From: Bacteroidota bacterium
GTDB taxonomy: Bacteria > Bacteroidota > Bacteroidia > Bacteroidales > Tenuifilaceae
Assembly: GCA_029560875.1 (NCBI GenBank)
Contig: JAKQKB010000075.1
Span: 23,225-87,224, forward strand
Direction of reading: 5' to 3'
Length of the DNA stretch: 64,000 bases
The notes under the pieces are model-generated. The model did not search any database. It saw only the letters and a list, made by a program, of their open reading frames with translations, and had not been told where the DNA came from. Both the position numbers and the translations under genes were made by a program. Below, piece by piece: positions 1 to 7,967 of the stretch (position 1 is the stretch's first letter; the number at the start of each line of letters is the position of its first letter).

Positions 1-624
1 GTCCGATGTATCTCTTCCGCTATGGAAAGGAACGAAACTCTCCAAATCCTCACGAGTAATAACTCCGTGACGAAGAATTTCGAAACCATTCTCGTTCAAC
101 GTAATAATTGTTGATTCAATACCCACTTGGGTTTTTCCACCATCGAGAATATAGTCAACATTAGGCAGCTGTTTCTTCACGTGCTGAGCAGTTGTTGGAC
201 TCACCCTGCCAAACTTATTGGCACTTGGTGCGGCAATTGGACAACCCGCCTTGCGGATTAACTCCAACGCAATTGGGTTATTGGGCATCCTTATACCAAC
301 GGTATCGAGACCCGAGGTAACAATATCTGGAACAATATCGCTTTTGGGTAAAACAATGGTTAATGGGCCTGGCCAGAATTTTTCAGCCAAAAGCAACACT
401 CTACTATCTTTATTAACGGTCAACTTATCCAAATCGTCCACCGAGGCTATATGCACAATAAGTGGGTCGAACGAAGGTCGTTCCTTCAATTCAAATATTT
501 TGGCAACAGCCAATGGATTTAGCGCATTGGCGCCTAAACCGTAAACTGTTTCCGTAGGAAATGCAACCAATCTCCCCTCACGAATATAACCAGCGGCAAT
601 GTCGATATCCTGATTTACTATCAT
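1..624 (-). CDS. tsaC: L-threonylcarbamoyladenylate synthase (Sua5/YrdC/YwlC family), 3' end outside window
   Basis: The protein makes threonylcarbamoyl-AMP from threonine, bicarbonate and ATP, the first step of the t6A37 tRNA modification. Reading from the ATG at 622-624, 208 codons stay open to the window edge. Family motifs are visible: FPTETVYGLGANA near the N-terminus, then PGPLTIVLP, GIRMPNNP, APSANKFGRVSPT and GGKTQVGIESTII, which form the RNA- and nucleotide-binding cleft. The stop codon lies beyond position 1, so it cannot be told whether the protein is the short YrdC type (about 200 residues) or carries the extra Sua5 domain (about 320). The family call follows from sequence motifs; the exact subtype is open. 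Confidence 0.93.
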   Translation of the reverse strand, partial: MIVNQDIDIAAGYIREGRLVAFPTETVYGLGANALNPLAVAKIFELKERPSFDPLIVHIASVDDLDKLTVNKDSRVLLLAEKFWPGPLTIVLPKSDIVPDIVTSGLDTVGIRMPNNPIALELIRKAGCPIAAPSANKFGRVSPTTAQHVKKQLPNVDYILDGGKTQVGIESTIITLNENGFEILRHGVITREDLESFVPFHSGRDTSD

Positions 625-675
625 TTAAACTGCAATTTATGTTGCAAAACTAGCTAAAGCTGCTGGATTTAAAAC

Positions 676-705
676 AAAAAAGGTCGAAACCAATCGACCT
701 TTTTT
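676..705 (-). terminator. rho-independent terminator after rubrerythrin gene
   Basis: A 12-bp inverted repeat with arms at 676-687 and 694-705 has a 6-nt loop. Read on the minus strand it ends in a run of T. It lies just past the rubrerythrin stop and before the start region of the next minus-strand gene. Confidence 0.8.
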
Positions 706-723
706 AACAATATCCAATATCTA

Positions 724-1302
724 CTAGTAATTTGAAGCCTTTTCCTCAAAATATGCCTCAGGGTGATGACAAACTGGGCAATTCTTAAGGGCTTTTTTAC
801 CTTTATGAACATAACCACACTTGCGGCATACCCATTCTGTATCGTCCTCGCGTTCGAAAACTTTTCCGGACTCAACCTTTTCTAGAAGTTTCCTGTAGCG
901 CTCCTCGTGCTCTTTCTCAACCTTTGCAATTAACTTGAACGCTGTGGCAACTTTTGGGAAGCCCTCCTTCTCTGCAATTGCAGCAAATTGAGGATACAAA
1001 TCGGTCCACTCCTCGTGCTCGCCATTGGCTGCAGCCTTCAAGTTCTCAGCTGTTGTGCCTATCATACCTGCTGGGTACGACGCGGTAATCTCAACCATTC
1101 CACCCTCAAGGAATTTAAAGAACTGCTTTGCGTGTTGCTCCTCCTGCCCTGCAGTAATCATAAACAACTCGGCAATTTGCTCATAACCCTCCTCTTTTGC
1201 AACCTTCGCAAAAAAAGTGTAACGGTTCTTTGCCTGCGATTCGCCTGCGAAAGCTTTTAGCAAATTCTTTTCGGTTTCGGTTCCTTTAATGCTCTTTTCC
1301 AT
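724..1302 (-). CDS. rbr: rubrerythrin
   Basis: Rubrerythrin is a cytoplasmic diiron peroxidase that reduces hydrogen peroxide in anaerobes. The 192-residue protein has the usual layout: a four-helix ferritin-like domain (residues about 1-145) with diiron ligands such as E21, the E54xxH57 pair and the E129xxH132 pair, then a C-terminal rubredoxin domain with C159, C162, C175 and C178. I chose the start [13 protein letters not shown] at 1302 because it matches the family N-terminus and lies about 35 nt after a good promoter; an in-frame upstream ATG at 1323 would add seven unrelated residues. The gene appears monocistronic, with its own promoter and terminator. A second diiron protein without a rubredoxin domain is encoded at 48959-49414. 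Confidence 0.97.
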   Translation of the reverse strand: MEKSIKGTETEKNLLKAFAGESQAKNRYTFFAKVAKEEGYEQIAELFMITAGQEEQHAKQFFKFLEGGMVEITASYPAGMIGTTAENLKAAANGEHEEWTDLYPQFAAIAEKEGFPKVATAFKLIAKVEKEHEERYRKLLEKVESGKVFEREDDTEWVCRKCGYVHKGKKALKNCPVCHHPEAYFEEKASNY

Positions 1303-1342
1303 TGTTTTATGTTTTAGTTTCAACTAGTCATAAGTCTACTCC

Positions 1343-1373
1343 CAAAAATATGTTAAAAAAATAACAGAACAAA
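1343..1373 (-). promoter_or_regulatory. Bacteroidota-type promoter of rbr
   Basis: On the minus strand, TTTG (1370-1373) is followed after exactly 19 nt by TATTTTTG (1343-1350). This matches the Bacteroidota consensus TTTG-N19-21-TAnnTTTG and would start transcription near 1337. Confidence 0.75.
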
Positions 1374-1403
1374 GAACATTTAACAAGAAAAGGAACTTTA
1401 TCG

Positions 1404-1553
1404 CTACTTCTTCTGAACTGCACGCTTTACCTCACAACTAGGGCAACCAGTGCAACCACTCTCTTTTTTCCTAAGGCTCTTAACTACTGCATATACAGTG
1501 TACAACAATGCTGCAAGAACCAATATTAATGCAATAGTATCCTGACTCATCAT
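1404..1553 (-). CDS. small FeoB-associated Cys-rich membrane protein
   Basis: This 49-residue protein has one N-terminal membrane helix (residues about 6-25, IALILVLAALLYTVYAVV) followed by a basic stretch and a Cys cluster, GCTGCPSC, near the C-terminus. That architecture matches the small FeoB-associated Cys-rich proteins often encoded directly downstream of feoB and thought to assist the ferrous iron transporter. It starts 5 nt after the feoAB stop codon. Two adjacent ATG codons (1551-1553 and 1548-1550) are possible starts. The family role is inferred from layout and position. Confidence 0.85.
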   Translation of the reverse strand: MMSQDTIALILVLAALLYTVYAVVKSLRKKESGCTGCPSCEVKRAVQKK

Positions 1554-1558
1554 AATAT

Positions 1559-4030
1559 TTATTGAATAAAATAACTACCTATTTGATACATTAAAAACGA
1601 TACAACCCAAGCAATCGCAGTGGTATAAACCATACTGAACAAAGCCCACTTCCAATTTGCCTCCTTTTTAATTGCTGCAATTACAGCCACACAGGGGAAA
1701 TAAATTAAAACGAATAGCATAAATCCAAATGCAACCAGCTGATTGAATACTTTTTGCCCTTTGAGCGCACCACTGGAGTGTTCCTGCTGCTGCAAACTCG
1801 AAATTAGCGAACCCGATGTTTCATCGGCCTCTAAATCGGCGTGATAAATGATACCCATTGTGCTAACCACAATTTCCTTAGCGGCAAGACCTGTTATGAT
1901 GCTTGCACCAATTTTCCAGTCGAAACCCAGCGGCTGAATTGCAGGCTCAATAAACCTACCCATACGACCAATATACGATTGCTCCTGATGCTCCGAGGCC
2001 TTTATCAAATCAATATCCGAAATTTGAGCCTGTTTTACAGAATCACTTAACTCTGCATTATTAGAAATAGAGGTAATTTGTGAATCGAAATCGGCAGAGT
2101 ACTCAACATTCCGAGGATAATAGCTTAAGCCCCAAATTAGAATTGATGCCAGTAGAATTACTGTTCCCATTTTACGTAAGTACTGAGACCCCTTAAACCA
2201 CATATGGATTATTGTATTCCTTAGCGTTGGAATGCGATAAGGAGGTAATTCCATAACAAAAGGAACATCCTGCTTAGCAAACAATGTTGTTTTAAGCAAA
2301 AGCGCCACTAAAATTGCCAGTAAAATTCCAATAAAATAGACAGAGAAAAGCACCAAGCCCTGATTTGTTGGAAAGAATGCAGATATCAGCAAAACATAAA
2401 CGGGAAGCCTTGCACTACACGACATAAATGGAGTTATCAGCATTGTTATTATTCTATCCTTCCTATTCTCCAGAGTACGTGTAGCCATAACAGCAGGCAC
2501 ATTGCAGCCAAAACCCATAAGTAGCGGAATAAACGATTTACCGTGCAAGCCTATCTTATGCATCAACTTATCCATTATAAAGGAGATGCGAGCCATATAG
2601 CCAGTATCCTCCATCAAGGAGATAAAGAAGAAAAGAATAAGAATATTGGGCAGAAACACAATAACACCACCAACTCCACCAATAATTCCATCCACAACTA
2701 AATCGCGTAAAGCGCCATCGGGTATTGCATTTCCAACAATATCACCTAAATATCCAACGCCAGCATCAATCCAATCCATTGGATAGCTACCAATTGTAAA
2801 GGTGGCCTGAAACATCAACCACATAAAAGCAATGAAAATTGGAAAACCCCATAGTTTGTGGGTTAGAACATTATCTATTATTTTGCTTCGATGATGCTTC
2901 TTCTCCCGACTCTCCTTTAATGTTTCGGCCAATGCTCCTGCAATAAACCCATATTTTGCATCGGTTACAACGGTTTCCGATTTATCGCCATACTCCTTTT
3001 CCAACCGTTGAATCTCCCTGTTTGCAGCAAGCATAACTGCATCAAAGTTTAAACAACTACGGAGTAAATCTTGGGTTGTTCTATCGTTCTCCAGCAGTTT
3101 TATTGCGATAAATCGCAATGAGAACCGGTCGGCAATCTCCTTGTTAGGCCTGAGCAACTCTTTAATTTTCGATATGGAACCTTCGATAGACGCACCATAG
3201 TTGATATGGATATGACGCACAATTGGGTCTCTATCCTCGTAAACATCAACAGTTTTGGCAATCAACTCCGAAACGCCACGCCCTTTTATTGCAACCGTAG
3301 GAATTATTGGAATTCCAAGCATTATGGCAAGGTCGAAATACTTAAACTGAATACCTTTTTGCTCCAGCTCATCGAACATATTTAAAGCGATTATCACCTT
3401 AATATTCATATCGATAAGTTGAGTTGTTAGGAATAGGTTTCGCTCCAAATTGGAAGCATCAACCACATTGATAACAACATCGGGCATATTGTCCGCAATA
3501 TGCTTGCGTACAAAAAGCTCCTCGGGGGTATAGTCGGTTATCGAGTAGGTTCCGGGCAAATCGACAATGTTTATTTTATAACCATCGTGCTTAACCATTG
3601 CCTCTTTTGCCTCGATAGTTACTCCACCATAGTTACCAACCTTCTCGTGCAAGCCCGACATATAATTGAAAAGCGAAGTTTTCCCACTATTTGGATTCCC
3701 AACCAATGCAACATTGATAGTTTTACTTTTTTCGCGAGCCGATACCTTTAACTTATCCTCAACCAGTGTTCCCTCAAACACGCTGGAATTATCGGATTGC
3801 AAATCGTTCTCCGAAACAACCTCAATTAGCGACGCCTCGCTTCTACGAAGCGAAACATTGTAGCCCATAATCTCATACTCAATAGGGTCGAGCAAAGGAG
3901 CATTCCTAATCACCTTAACCGATTTTCCCTTCACAAATCCCATTTCGGTTATCCTTTTCCGAAACGCCCCTTGGCCAAACACTTTTGTTATTATGCCAAT
4001 CTGCCCATTTGATAATTCCGATAAACGCAT
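1559..4030 (-). CDS. feoB: ferrous iron transporter, FeoA-FeoB fusion
   Basis: This inner-membrane GTP-dependent Fe(II) transporter is 823 residues long. Residues 1-72 form a FeoA-type SH3-like domain. The G domain follows, with P-loop GNPNSGKTS (111-118), switch II DLPG (157-160) and NMFD (217-220). The C-terminal half has the gate and core helices with motifs such as GFGCNVPAVMATRT. FeoA-FeoB fusions are common in Bacteroidota. The gene starts 15 nt after the stop of the OprB-like porin gene and is followed 5 nt later by the Cys-rich partner gene, so the three probably form one transcript. No clear Fur box was seen near the operon promoter. Confidence 0.97.
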   Translation of the reverse strand: MRLSELSNGQIGIITKVFGQGAFRKRITEMGFVKGKSVKVIRNAPLLDPIEYEIMGYNVSLRRSEASLIEVVSENDLQSDNSSVFEGTLVEDKLKVSAREKSKTINVALVGNPNSGKTSLFNYMSGLHEKVGNYGGVTIEAKEAMVKHDGYKINIVDLPGTYSITDYTPEELFVRKHIADNMPDVVINVVDASNLERNLFLTTQLIDMNIKVIIALNMFDELEQKGIQFKYFDLAIMLGIPIIPTVAIKGRGVSELIAKTVDVYEDRDPIVRHIHINYGASIEGSISKIKELLRPNKEIADRFSLRFIAIKLLENDRTTQDLLRSCLNFDAVMLAANREIQRLEKEYGDKSETVVTDAKYGFIAGALAETLKESREKKHHRSKIIDNVLTHKLWGFPIFIAFMWLMFQATFTIGSYPMDWIDAGVGYLGDIVGNAIPDGALRDLVVDGIIGGVGGVIVFLPNILILFFFISLMEDTGYMARISFIMDKLMHKIGLHGKSFIPLLMGFGCNVPAVMATRTLENRKDRIITMLITPFMSCSARLPVYVLLISAFFPTNQGLVLFSVYFIGILLAILVALLLKTTLFAKQDVPFVMELPPYRIPTLRNTIIHMWFKGSQYLRKMGTVILLASILIWGLSYYPRNVEYSADFDSQITSISNNAELSDSVKQAQISDIDLIKASEHQEQSYIGRMGRFIEPAIQPLGFDWKIGASIITGLAAKEIVVSTMGIIYHADLEADETSGSLISSLQQQEHSSGALKGQKVFNQLVAFGFMLFVLIYFPCVAVIAAIKKEANWKWALFSMVYTTAIAWVVSFLMYQIGSYFIQ

Positions 4031-4045
4031 TTTCTGTGTTTTATT

Positions 4046-5197
4046 TTAAAATGATAATCCCAACCTTAGTGTACCTGCAAAGCAGTTGCTAATTCCACTA
4101 TTCTTCCCCGATGGATTTATGATATACTGCAAATCGGGCTGTATAAAAATATTCCTAGTTATTTGCCTTTGGTAGGTCAACTCAAGCGATGTTTCTCCGC
4201 CAACATTCTCGTTGTAATTTGCGTGTGCAACAGCAAATCCAAGAATATCGGAATCGGACTTAGTCATAAGGCCTTTCAGGTTTACGCCAAAACTGAAGAA
4301 TACCCTGTTAAGACTTAATGCAGAAGGGCTATAGCCGAATTGGCTAAATACATCAATACTTGTTTCGCCACGTTGAAATACACGCTGGTCGGCGTACATA
4401 TAGAAACCATACTTTGAATGGTCCAACGAATCGGGGAAGTTAGCGTTGAATTGTTTCTCTACAAGATGATTATGCGTATACAAACCAAGTTTGTATACCC
4501 CAGGAAGATTCCTAACCTCCACATTACGTTGCAACTCGGTAACGGCAAGTATGCCATCGCCAGAGGCAAATTGCCAGTTTAGGTTGTATGGATTATAATC
4601 GAAATCCGAGGGGCTACCGTCGTAAATGGCATTTAGCCATGATGTTTTATCGTTGATACTCCAATTGGATGTAATACCCAACGATGTTAATGGAAAAATT
4701 GGCGCTGGCACATTTGCCGAGATAACGGGCAAAATTCCAAAGGAACTATTCAGAAATAGACCACCATTCTCCGATACTGCAAACTCAACATTCAAATCCT
4801 GCAAACCTAATGTAAACTCAACATTGCCAACAACCTGCTTATACCATAATTCCTGTATATAGGTATGATTTCCCGCCTCAATATTCGAAGCTACCTGCAT
4901 ATCGCCAAGCATCTCAGCCGAAGGAGTTGCACCGTGCGTGTTTACAGCATTAACAAAGAATTGTGAGCCGCTCCACAATCCTGCTTTTTCAGTATCGAAG
5001 AGCAAACGCAGGTTGGCCATACCAAGAAACGCAGAACCGCGCTTAATTCCACCGTGAACGTTATTTACATTATCGCCCAGATACGATGCTTCGAACTGAA
5101 ATCCCTTATCGAACCTTGTTGAATCAGTCTGAGAGTAAAGAAAACCATTAAAGCAAAAAACAAGAACTAACGTTGAAATAGTAAATATCCTTTTCAT
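4046..5197 (-). CDS. OprB-like outer-membrane porin
   Basis: The 383-residue protein has a Sec signal peptide (residues 1 to about 22, ending near LYSQ) and then alternating amphipathic strands typical of a beta-barrel. Local features such as GLWSGSQFFVNAVNTHG, ELWYKQVVGNVEFTLGLQD and the closing LRLGLSF resemble the carbohydrate-selective porin OprB family, which ends in an aromatic residue. It is the first gene of the transcript that continues into feoAB, so it may let iron or a small iron complex cross the outer membrane; that role is inferred from position only. A sugar substrate, as in classical OprB, cannot be excluded. Confidence 0.78.
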   Translation of the reverse strand: MKRIFTISTLVLVFCFNGFLYSQTDSTRFDKGFQFEASYLGDNVNNVHGGIKRGSAFLGMANLRLLFDTEKAGLWSGSQFFVNAVNTHGATPSAEMLGDMQVASNIEAGNHTYIQELWYKQVVGNVEFTLGLQDLNVEFAVSENGGLFLNSSFGILPVISANVPAPIFPLTSLGITSNWSINDKTSWLNAIYDGSPSDFDYNPYNLNWQFASGDGILAVTELQRNVEVRNLPGVYKLGLYTHNHLVEKQFNANFPDSLDHSKYGFYMYADQRVFQRGETSIDVFSQFGYSPSALSLNRVFFSFGVNLKGLMTKSDSDILGFAVAHANYNENVGGETSLELTYQRQITRNIFIQPDLQYIINPSGKNSGISNCFAGTLRLGLSF

Positions 5198-5224
5198 TGT
5201 ACCATAAGTTTAAAATTTACGATA

Positions 5225-5255
5225 CAAAAGTAGAGTGAGAGGTTTGAGTGGGAAA
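5225..5255 (-). promoter_or_regulatory. promoter of porin-feoAB operon
   Basis: On the minus strand, TTTC (5252-5255) is followed after 19 nt by TACTTTTG (5225-5232), a full match to the TAnnTTTG element with one change in the upstream element. Transcription would start near 5219, about 20 nt before the porin ATG. Confidence 0.6.
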
Positions 5256-5370
5256 TACCTAAAAATGGTGATTTTTTATTTGAAAAGACAAACCAAAATT
5301 CAATTCAATACAAAGGACATATTGTTAGCATGCATTAAATCGCTTCGCACAGAGATTCTGTCCAATAGTT

Positions 5371-5401
5371 TTAGTGATTTTGTTTCCTTTTACTAGTTTT
5401 G
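5371..5401 (+). promoter_or_regulatory. possible promoter of the RhuM-Fic gene
   Basis: TAGTTTTG (5394-5401) matches TAnnTTTG; the upstream element 20 nt before it is only TTTA (5370-5373). If used, the message would start fewer than 12 nt before the ATG at 5416, leaving a very short leader. Confidence 0.4.
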
Positions 5402-5415
5402 TATAAAAAAGGCTA

Positions 5416-6408
5416 ATGACTGAATCAGATATTCGAATATATCAATCAGAAGAAGGGAGAGCAGAAGTTCAAGTAAAATTTGAACATGAAACGGTTTGGC
5501 TTTCACAAAGACAAATGGCTGAACTGTTTGATAAGGATACTGATACAATAGGCTTACATCTAAAAAACATCTTTGAATCAGGTGAATTAGATGAATTATC
5601 AACTACCGAGGAATCCTCGGTAGTTCAAAAAGAAGGGAAACGAAATATCAAAAGACGACTAAAGTTATACAACCTAGATGCAATTATATCAGTTGGTTAT
5701 AGAGTGAATTCTAAGCGAGGTGTTCAATTTAGAATATGGGCAAATAAAGTATTGAAGGAGTATTTGGTAAAAGGCTTTTCAATTAACGAAAAACGATTAG
5801 CACAAAACAATGAACATCTCAAAGAACTTAAGAATTCTGTCAAAATACTTGGAGAGGTATTGAATTACAAGCCATTAACGAATGATGAAAGTATCGGTTT
5901 ATTGAAAATAATTTCAGACTATGCTTATGCTCTTGATGTTTTAGACCAATACGACTATCAGAAATTAGAAATAAATAATACATCAGGGAAAGAAATTTAT
6001 AAGTTGACCTATGAAGAAGCAATAAACCAGATTAAGTTGGCAAAAAAAGCATATGGAAACAGCGAACTCTTCGGGAACGAAAAGGACAAATCATTCAAAA
6101 GTTCATTAACAACAATATATCAAACATTTGATGGAGTTGATTTATACCCAAGCATTGAAGAGAAAGCAGCAAATTTATTGTACTTTATTACAAAAAATCA
6201 TTCATTCTCTGATGGGAATAAAAGGATAGCAGCATTTTTGTTCTTATATTTTCTTGAAAGAAATGGAATACTATTCGATGAATTCGGAAATAAAAGAATT
6301 GCTGACAACACCTTAGTAGCACTGACACTTATGATTGCAGTTAGTAGACCTGAAGAGAAGGAAACAATGACAAAGGTTGTTGTGAATCTTATAAATAAAA
6401 ATAATTAA
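5416..6408 (+). CDS. RhuM family / Fic-Doc fusion protein
   Basis: This 330-residue protein joins two modules. Residues about 1-135 are a RhuM-type domain with TVWLSQRQMAELFDKD near the start and YNLDAIISVGYRVNSKRG, as in proteins from phage and genomic islands. Residues about 150-330 form a Fic/Doc domain with the loop H262-S-F-S-D-G-N268-K-R270, closer to the Doc pattern (HxFxxGNKR) than to classical Fic (HPFxxGNGR), so it may phosphorylate rather than AMPylate its target. The fusion is a known architecture with unproven function, probably toxin-like. It stands alone between unrelated genes, is richer in A than its neighbours and has no visible antitoxin, which suggests acquisition. A perfect 25-nt palindrome lies inside the coding region at 5601-5625. 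Confidence 0.9.
   Translation: MTESDIRIYQSEEGRAEVQVKFEHETVWLSQRQMAELFDKDTDTIGLHLKNIFESGELDELSTTEESSVVQKEGKRNIKRRLKLYNLDAIISVGYRVNSKRGVQFRIWANKVLKEYLVKGFSINEKRLAQNNEHLKELKNSVKILGEVLNYKPLTNDESIGLLKIISDYAYALDVLDQYDYQKLEINNTSGKEIYKLTYEEAINQIKLAKKAYGNSELFGNEKDKSFKSSLTTIYQTFDGVDLYPSIEEKAANLLYFITKNHSFSDGNKRIAAFLFLYFLERNGILFDEFGNKRIADNTLVALTLMIAVSRPEEKETMTKVVVNLINKNN
5601..5625. repeat. perfect 25-nt palindrome inside the RhuM-Fic gene
   Basis: The arms AACTACCGAGGA (5601-5612) and TCCTCGGTAGTT (5614-5625) are exact reverse complements around a single A at 5613. The palindrome encodes the linker residues TTEESSVV between two parts of the RhuM domain. Confidence 0.9.
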
Positions 6409-6585
6409 CTCATGCTAACACACTATATCAAACTACTGAACTGATAATATAAATGTAAAATTTTTATTACTTGAAATAACTTTTCTCCAACTAATGACTC
6501 TGCAGGCAATTAATTCCCTTGCAATTTAAACCGTCGGCAAAGCTTAAAACAAAACACTGATTTTATTCCAACTAAGATTGGATAT

Positions 6586-6618
6586 AAAAAAACTGGTGAA
6601 CAATAATCTGTCCACCAG
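6586..6618 (-). terminator. terminator after the exported thioredoxin-fold gene
   Basis: On the minus strand, CTGGTG (6613-6618) pairs with CACCAG (6593-6598) and is followed by seven T (complement of 6586-6592). It lies 24 nt past the stop at 6642. Confidence 0.65.
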
Positions 6619-6641
6619 CCTCAATATTCAATAAAAACCCC

Positions 6642-7244
6642 TTACTTTTTAACCTTAATGCTACATCCTACTGCCTTGGTTTCCTTAACCTCGGGCGATT
6701 TTCCATCGAGAAGCGCATCAATGGCCTTCTCAACATACTTTTCCTTAACAGCAGTTGCATCCTTGTAGTTATCGTCAATGGCGCCAATGTACTCAACAAC
6801 CACATCCTTGCCTTTTTTGCTCAAAACAAAAACATGGGGTGTACGAGCTGCTCCAAATACCGGGTAAACCTTTTGACCCTCGTCGAATAGGTACGCAAAA
6901 GGAAAACTCTTTTCTTTTGCACGCTCAATCATTTTATCGTAGGAATCCTCTGGAACAGCAGAGGGATCGTTAGAGTTGATGGCTATTACAGGAAAACCTT
7001 TTGATTCGTACTTCTTGTGCAACTCAATCATTCTGTCCTCATAAGCCTTAACATAAGGGCAATGGTTGCAGGAGAAAATAACCACATAGCCTTTGGCATT
7101 CTTGTAATCGGCTAGCGATACCATTTTGCCATCAACATTTTTTAGTTTAAAGTCAGCAACTTTATCGCCAATTTTATAGCCTTGGGCGAGGACTGTTACA
7201 GATGCTAAAAGCATTGTAAAAATAAACATCGACATCTTTTTCAT
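6642..7244 (-). CDS. exported thioredoxin-like/peroxiredoxin-like (redoxin) protein
   Basis: This 200-residue protein has a Sec signal peptide (residues 1-20, ending VLAQ) and an AhpC/TSA-like redoxin fold (about 25-180). Its active-site region is SCNHCPY with C59 and C62, a CxxC where peroxiredoxins keep a single peroxidatic Cys. The later segment ARTPHVFVL holds the cis-Pro loop. Such proteins act in the cell envelope as thiol oxidoreductases, but the substrate is not known. It lies 11 nt after the TlpA-like lipoprotein gene, so the two are probably cotranscribed. The C-terminus carries one more Cys in a Lys-rich tail. Confidence 0.88.
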   Translation of the reverse strand: MKKMSMFIFTMLLASVTVLAQGYKIGDKVADFKLKNVDGKMVSLADYKNAKGYVVIFSCNHCPYVKAYEDRMIELHKKYESKGFPVIAINSNDPSAVPEDSYDKMIERAKEKSFPFAYLFDEGQKVYPVFGAARTPHVFVLSKKGKDVVVEYIGAIDDNYKDATAVKEKYVEKAIDALLDGKSPEVKETKAVGCSIKVKK

Positions 7245-7255
7245 TTCAAATTGAT

Positions 7256-7750
7256 TTATTGGTTAGAAACTTTATTAATTGCATTCACTAGGTCGTTATA
7301 ATCAACAGGGCCTTCAATAAAAACACGGCTATTGCCTTTATAAACCAAAGTTGCAGGCAATGCTCCGCTCCAGGTTGAATCTACCTTTTCAATCCAAACG
7401 TTCTGGGCAGGATCGTCGAGCAAAACAACATTTAAATCGGTTTTCCTATTCTTGATAAAGGGATACAAACTTTTATCGATTTGATTTGGAAAATCAAGGC
7501 TTACCATTAGCACATCCAACTTCTCAGACTTATACTCCTTCTGCAATTGCTCGAAATAGGGAAACTCCTTAATGCAAGGCGCGCACCAAGTAGCCCAAAA
7601 GTTTACAACGTAAATAGAATCGGTTGATTTATTCAGATAAGGTTCAAGCAATGAATAGTCCAAAACATCAACTTTAAACTCCTTTTCCTTTGGTTTACAC
7701 GAGAAAACTGTTGGTAACAGAATAATTATAATAAATATTGACCTTTTCAT
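7256..7750 (-). CDS. TlpA-like thiol-disulfide oxidoreductase lipoprotein
   Basis: This 164-residue protein starts at MKRSIF (7750), giving a lipoprotein signal with lipobox VFSC and acylated C18. An in-frame start 90 nt upstream would destroy the signal peptide, so I rejected it. The thioredoxin fold carries VVNFWATWCAPC with C56 and C59, typical of TlpA/ResA-type proteins that reduce disulfides outside the cytoplasm, for example in cytochrome or envelope protein maturation. The cis-Pro region is GALPATLVY. It is first in a two-gene unit with the redoxin-like gene downstream. The specific partner protein is unknown. Confidence 0.9.
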   Translation of the reverse strand: MKRSIFIIIILLPTVFSCKPKEKEFKVDVLDYSLLEPYLNKSTDSIYVVNFWATWCAPCIKEFPYFEQLQKEYKSEKLDVLMVSLDFPNQIDKSLYPFIKNRKTDLNVVLLDDPAQNVWIEKVDSTWSGALPATLVYKGNSRVFIEGPVDYNDLVNAINKVSNQ

Positions 7751-7901
7751 TTTATAACATTTATATCCCAGAAACACTATTCGCTTCAATTTGTTCAACA
7801 AACAAGCCGCTTCCCAAAACAACCAAGAATCAAAAATCAAGATAAAAGTTTGCGAGTAAGAAGGAAAATAGAATTTTGCATCACTAAAAAAACGTTACAA
7901 T

Positions 7902-7933
7902 TTTGTGTAAATCATTCCGAAAGCATAATTTTG
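7902..7933 (+). promoter_or_regulatory. promoter of the S9 peptidase gene
   Basis: TTTG (7902-7905), 20 nt, then TAATTTTG (7926-7933) fits the Bacteroidota consensus. Transcription would start near 7940, leaving a leader of about 28 nt. Confidence 0.7.
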
Positions 7934-7967
7934 GAATAAATTTGATAAAAGATTCATTCAATATTAT

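Noticed and set aside
988..1260. Plus-strand frame opposite rubrerythrin
   Set aside because: It is a shadow; rubrerythrin on the minus strand has all ligands and a promoter.
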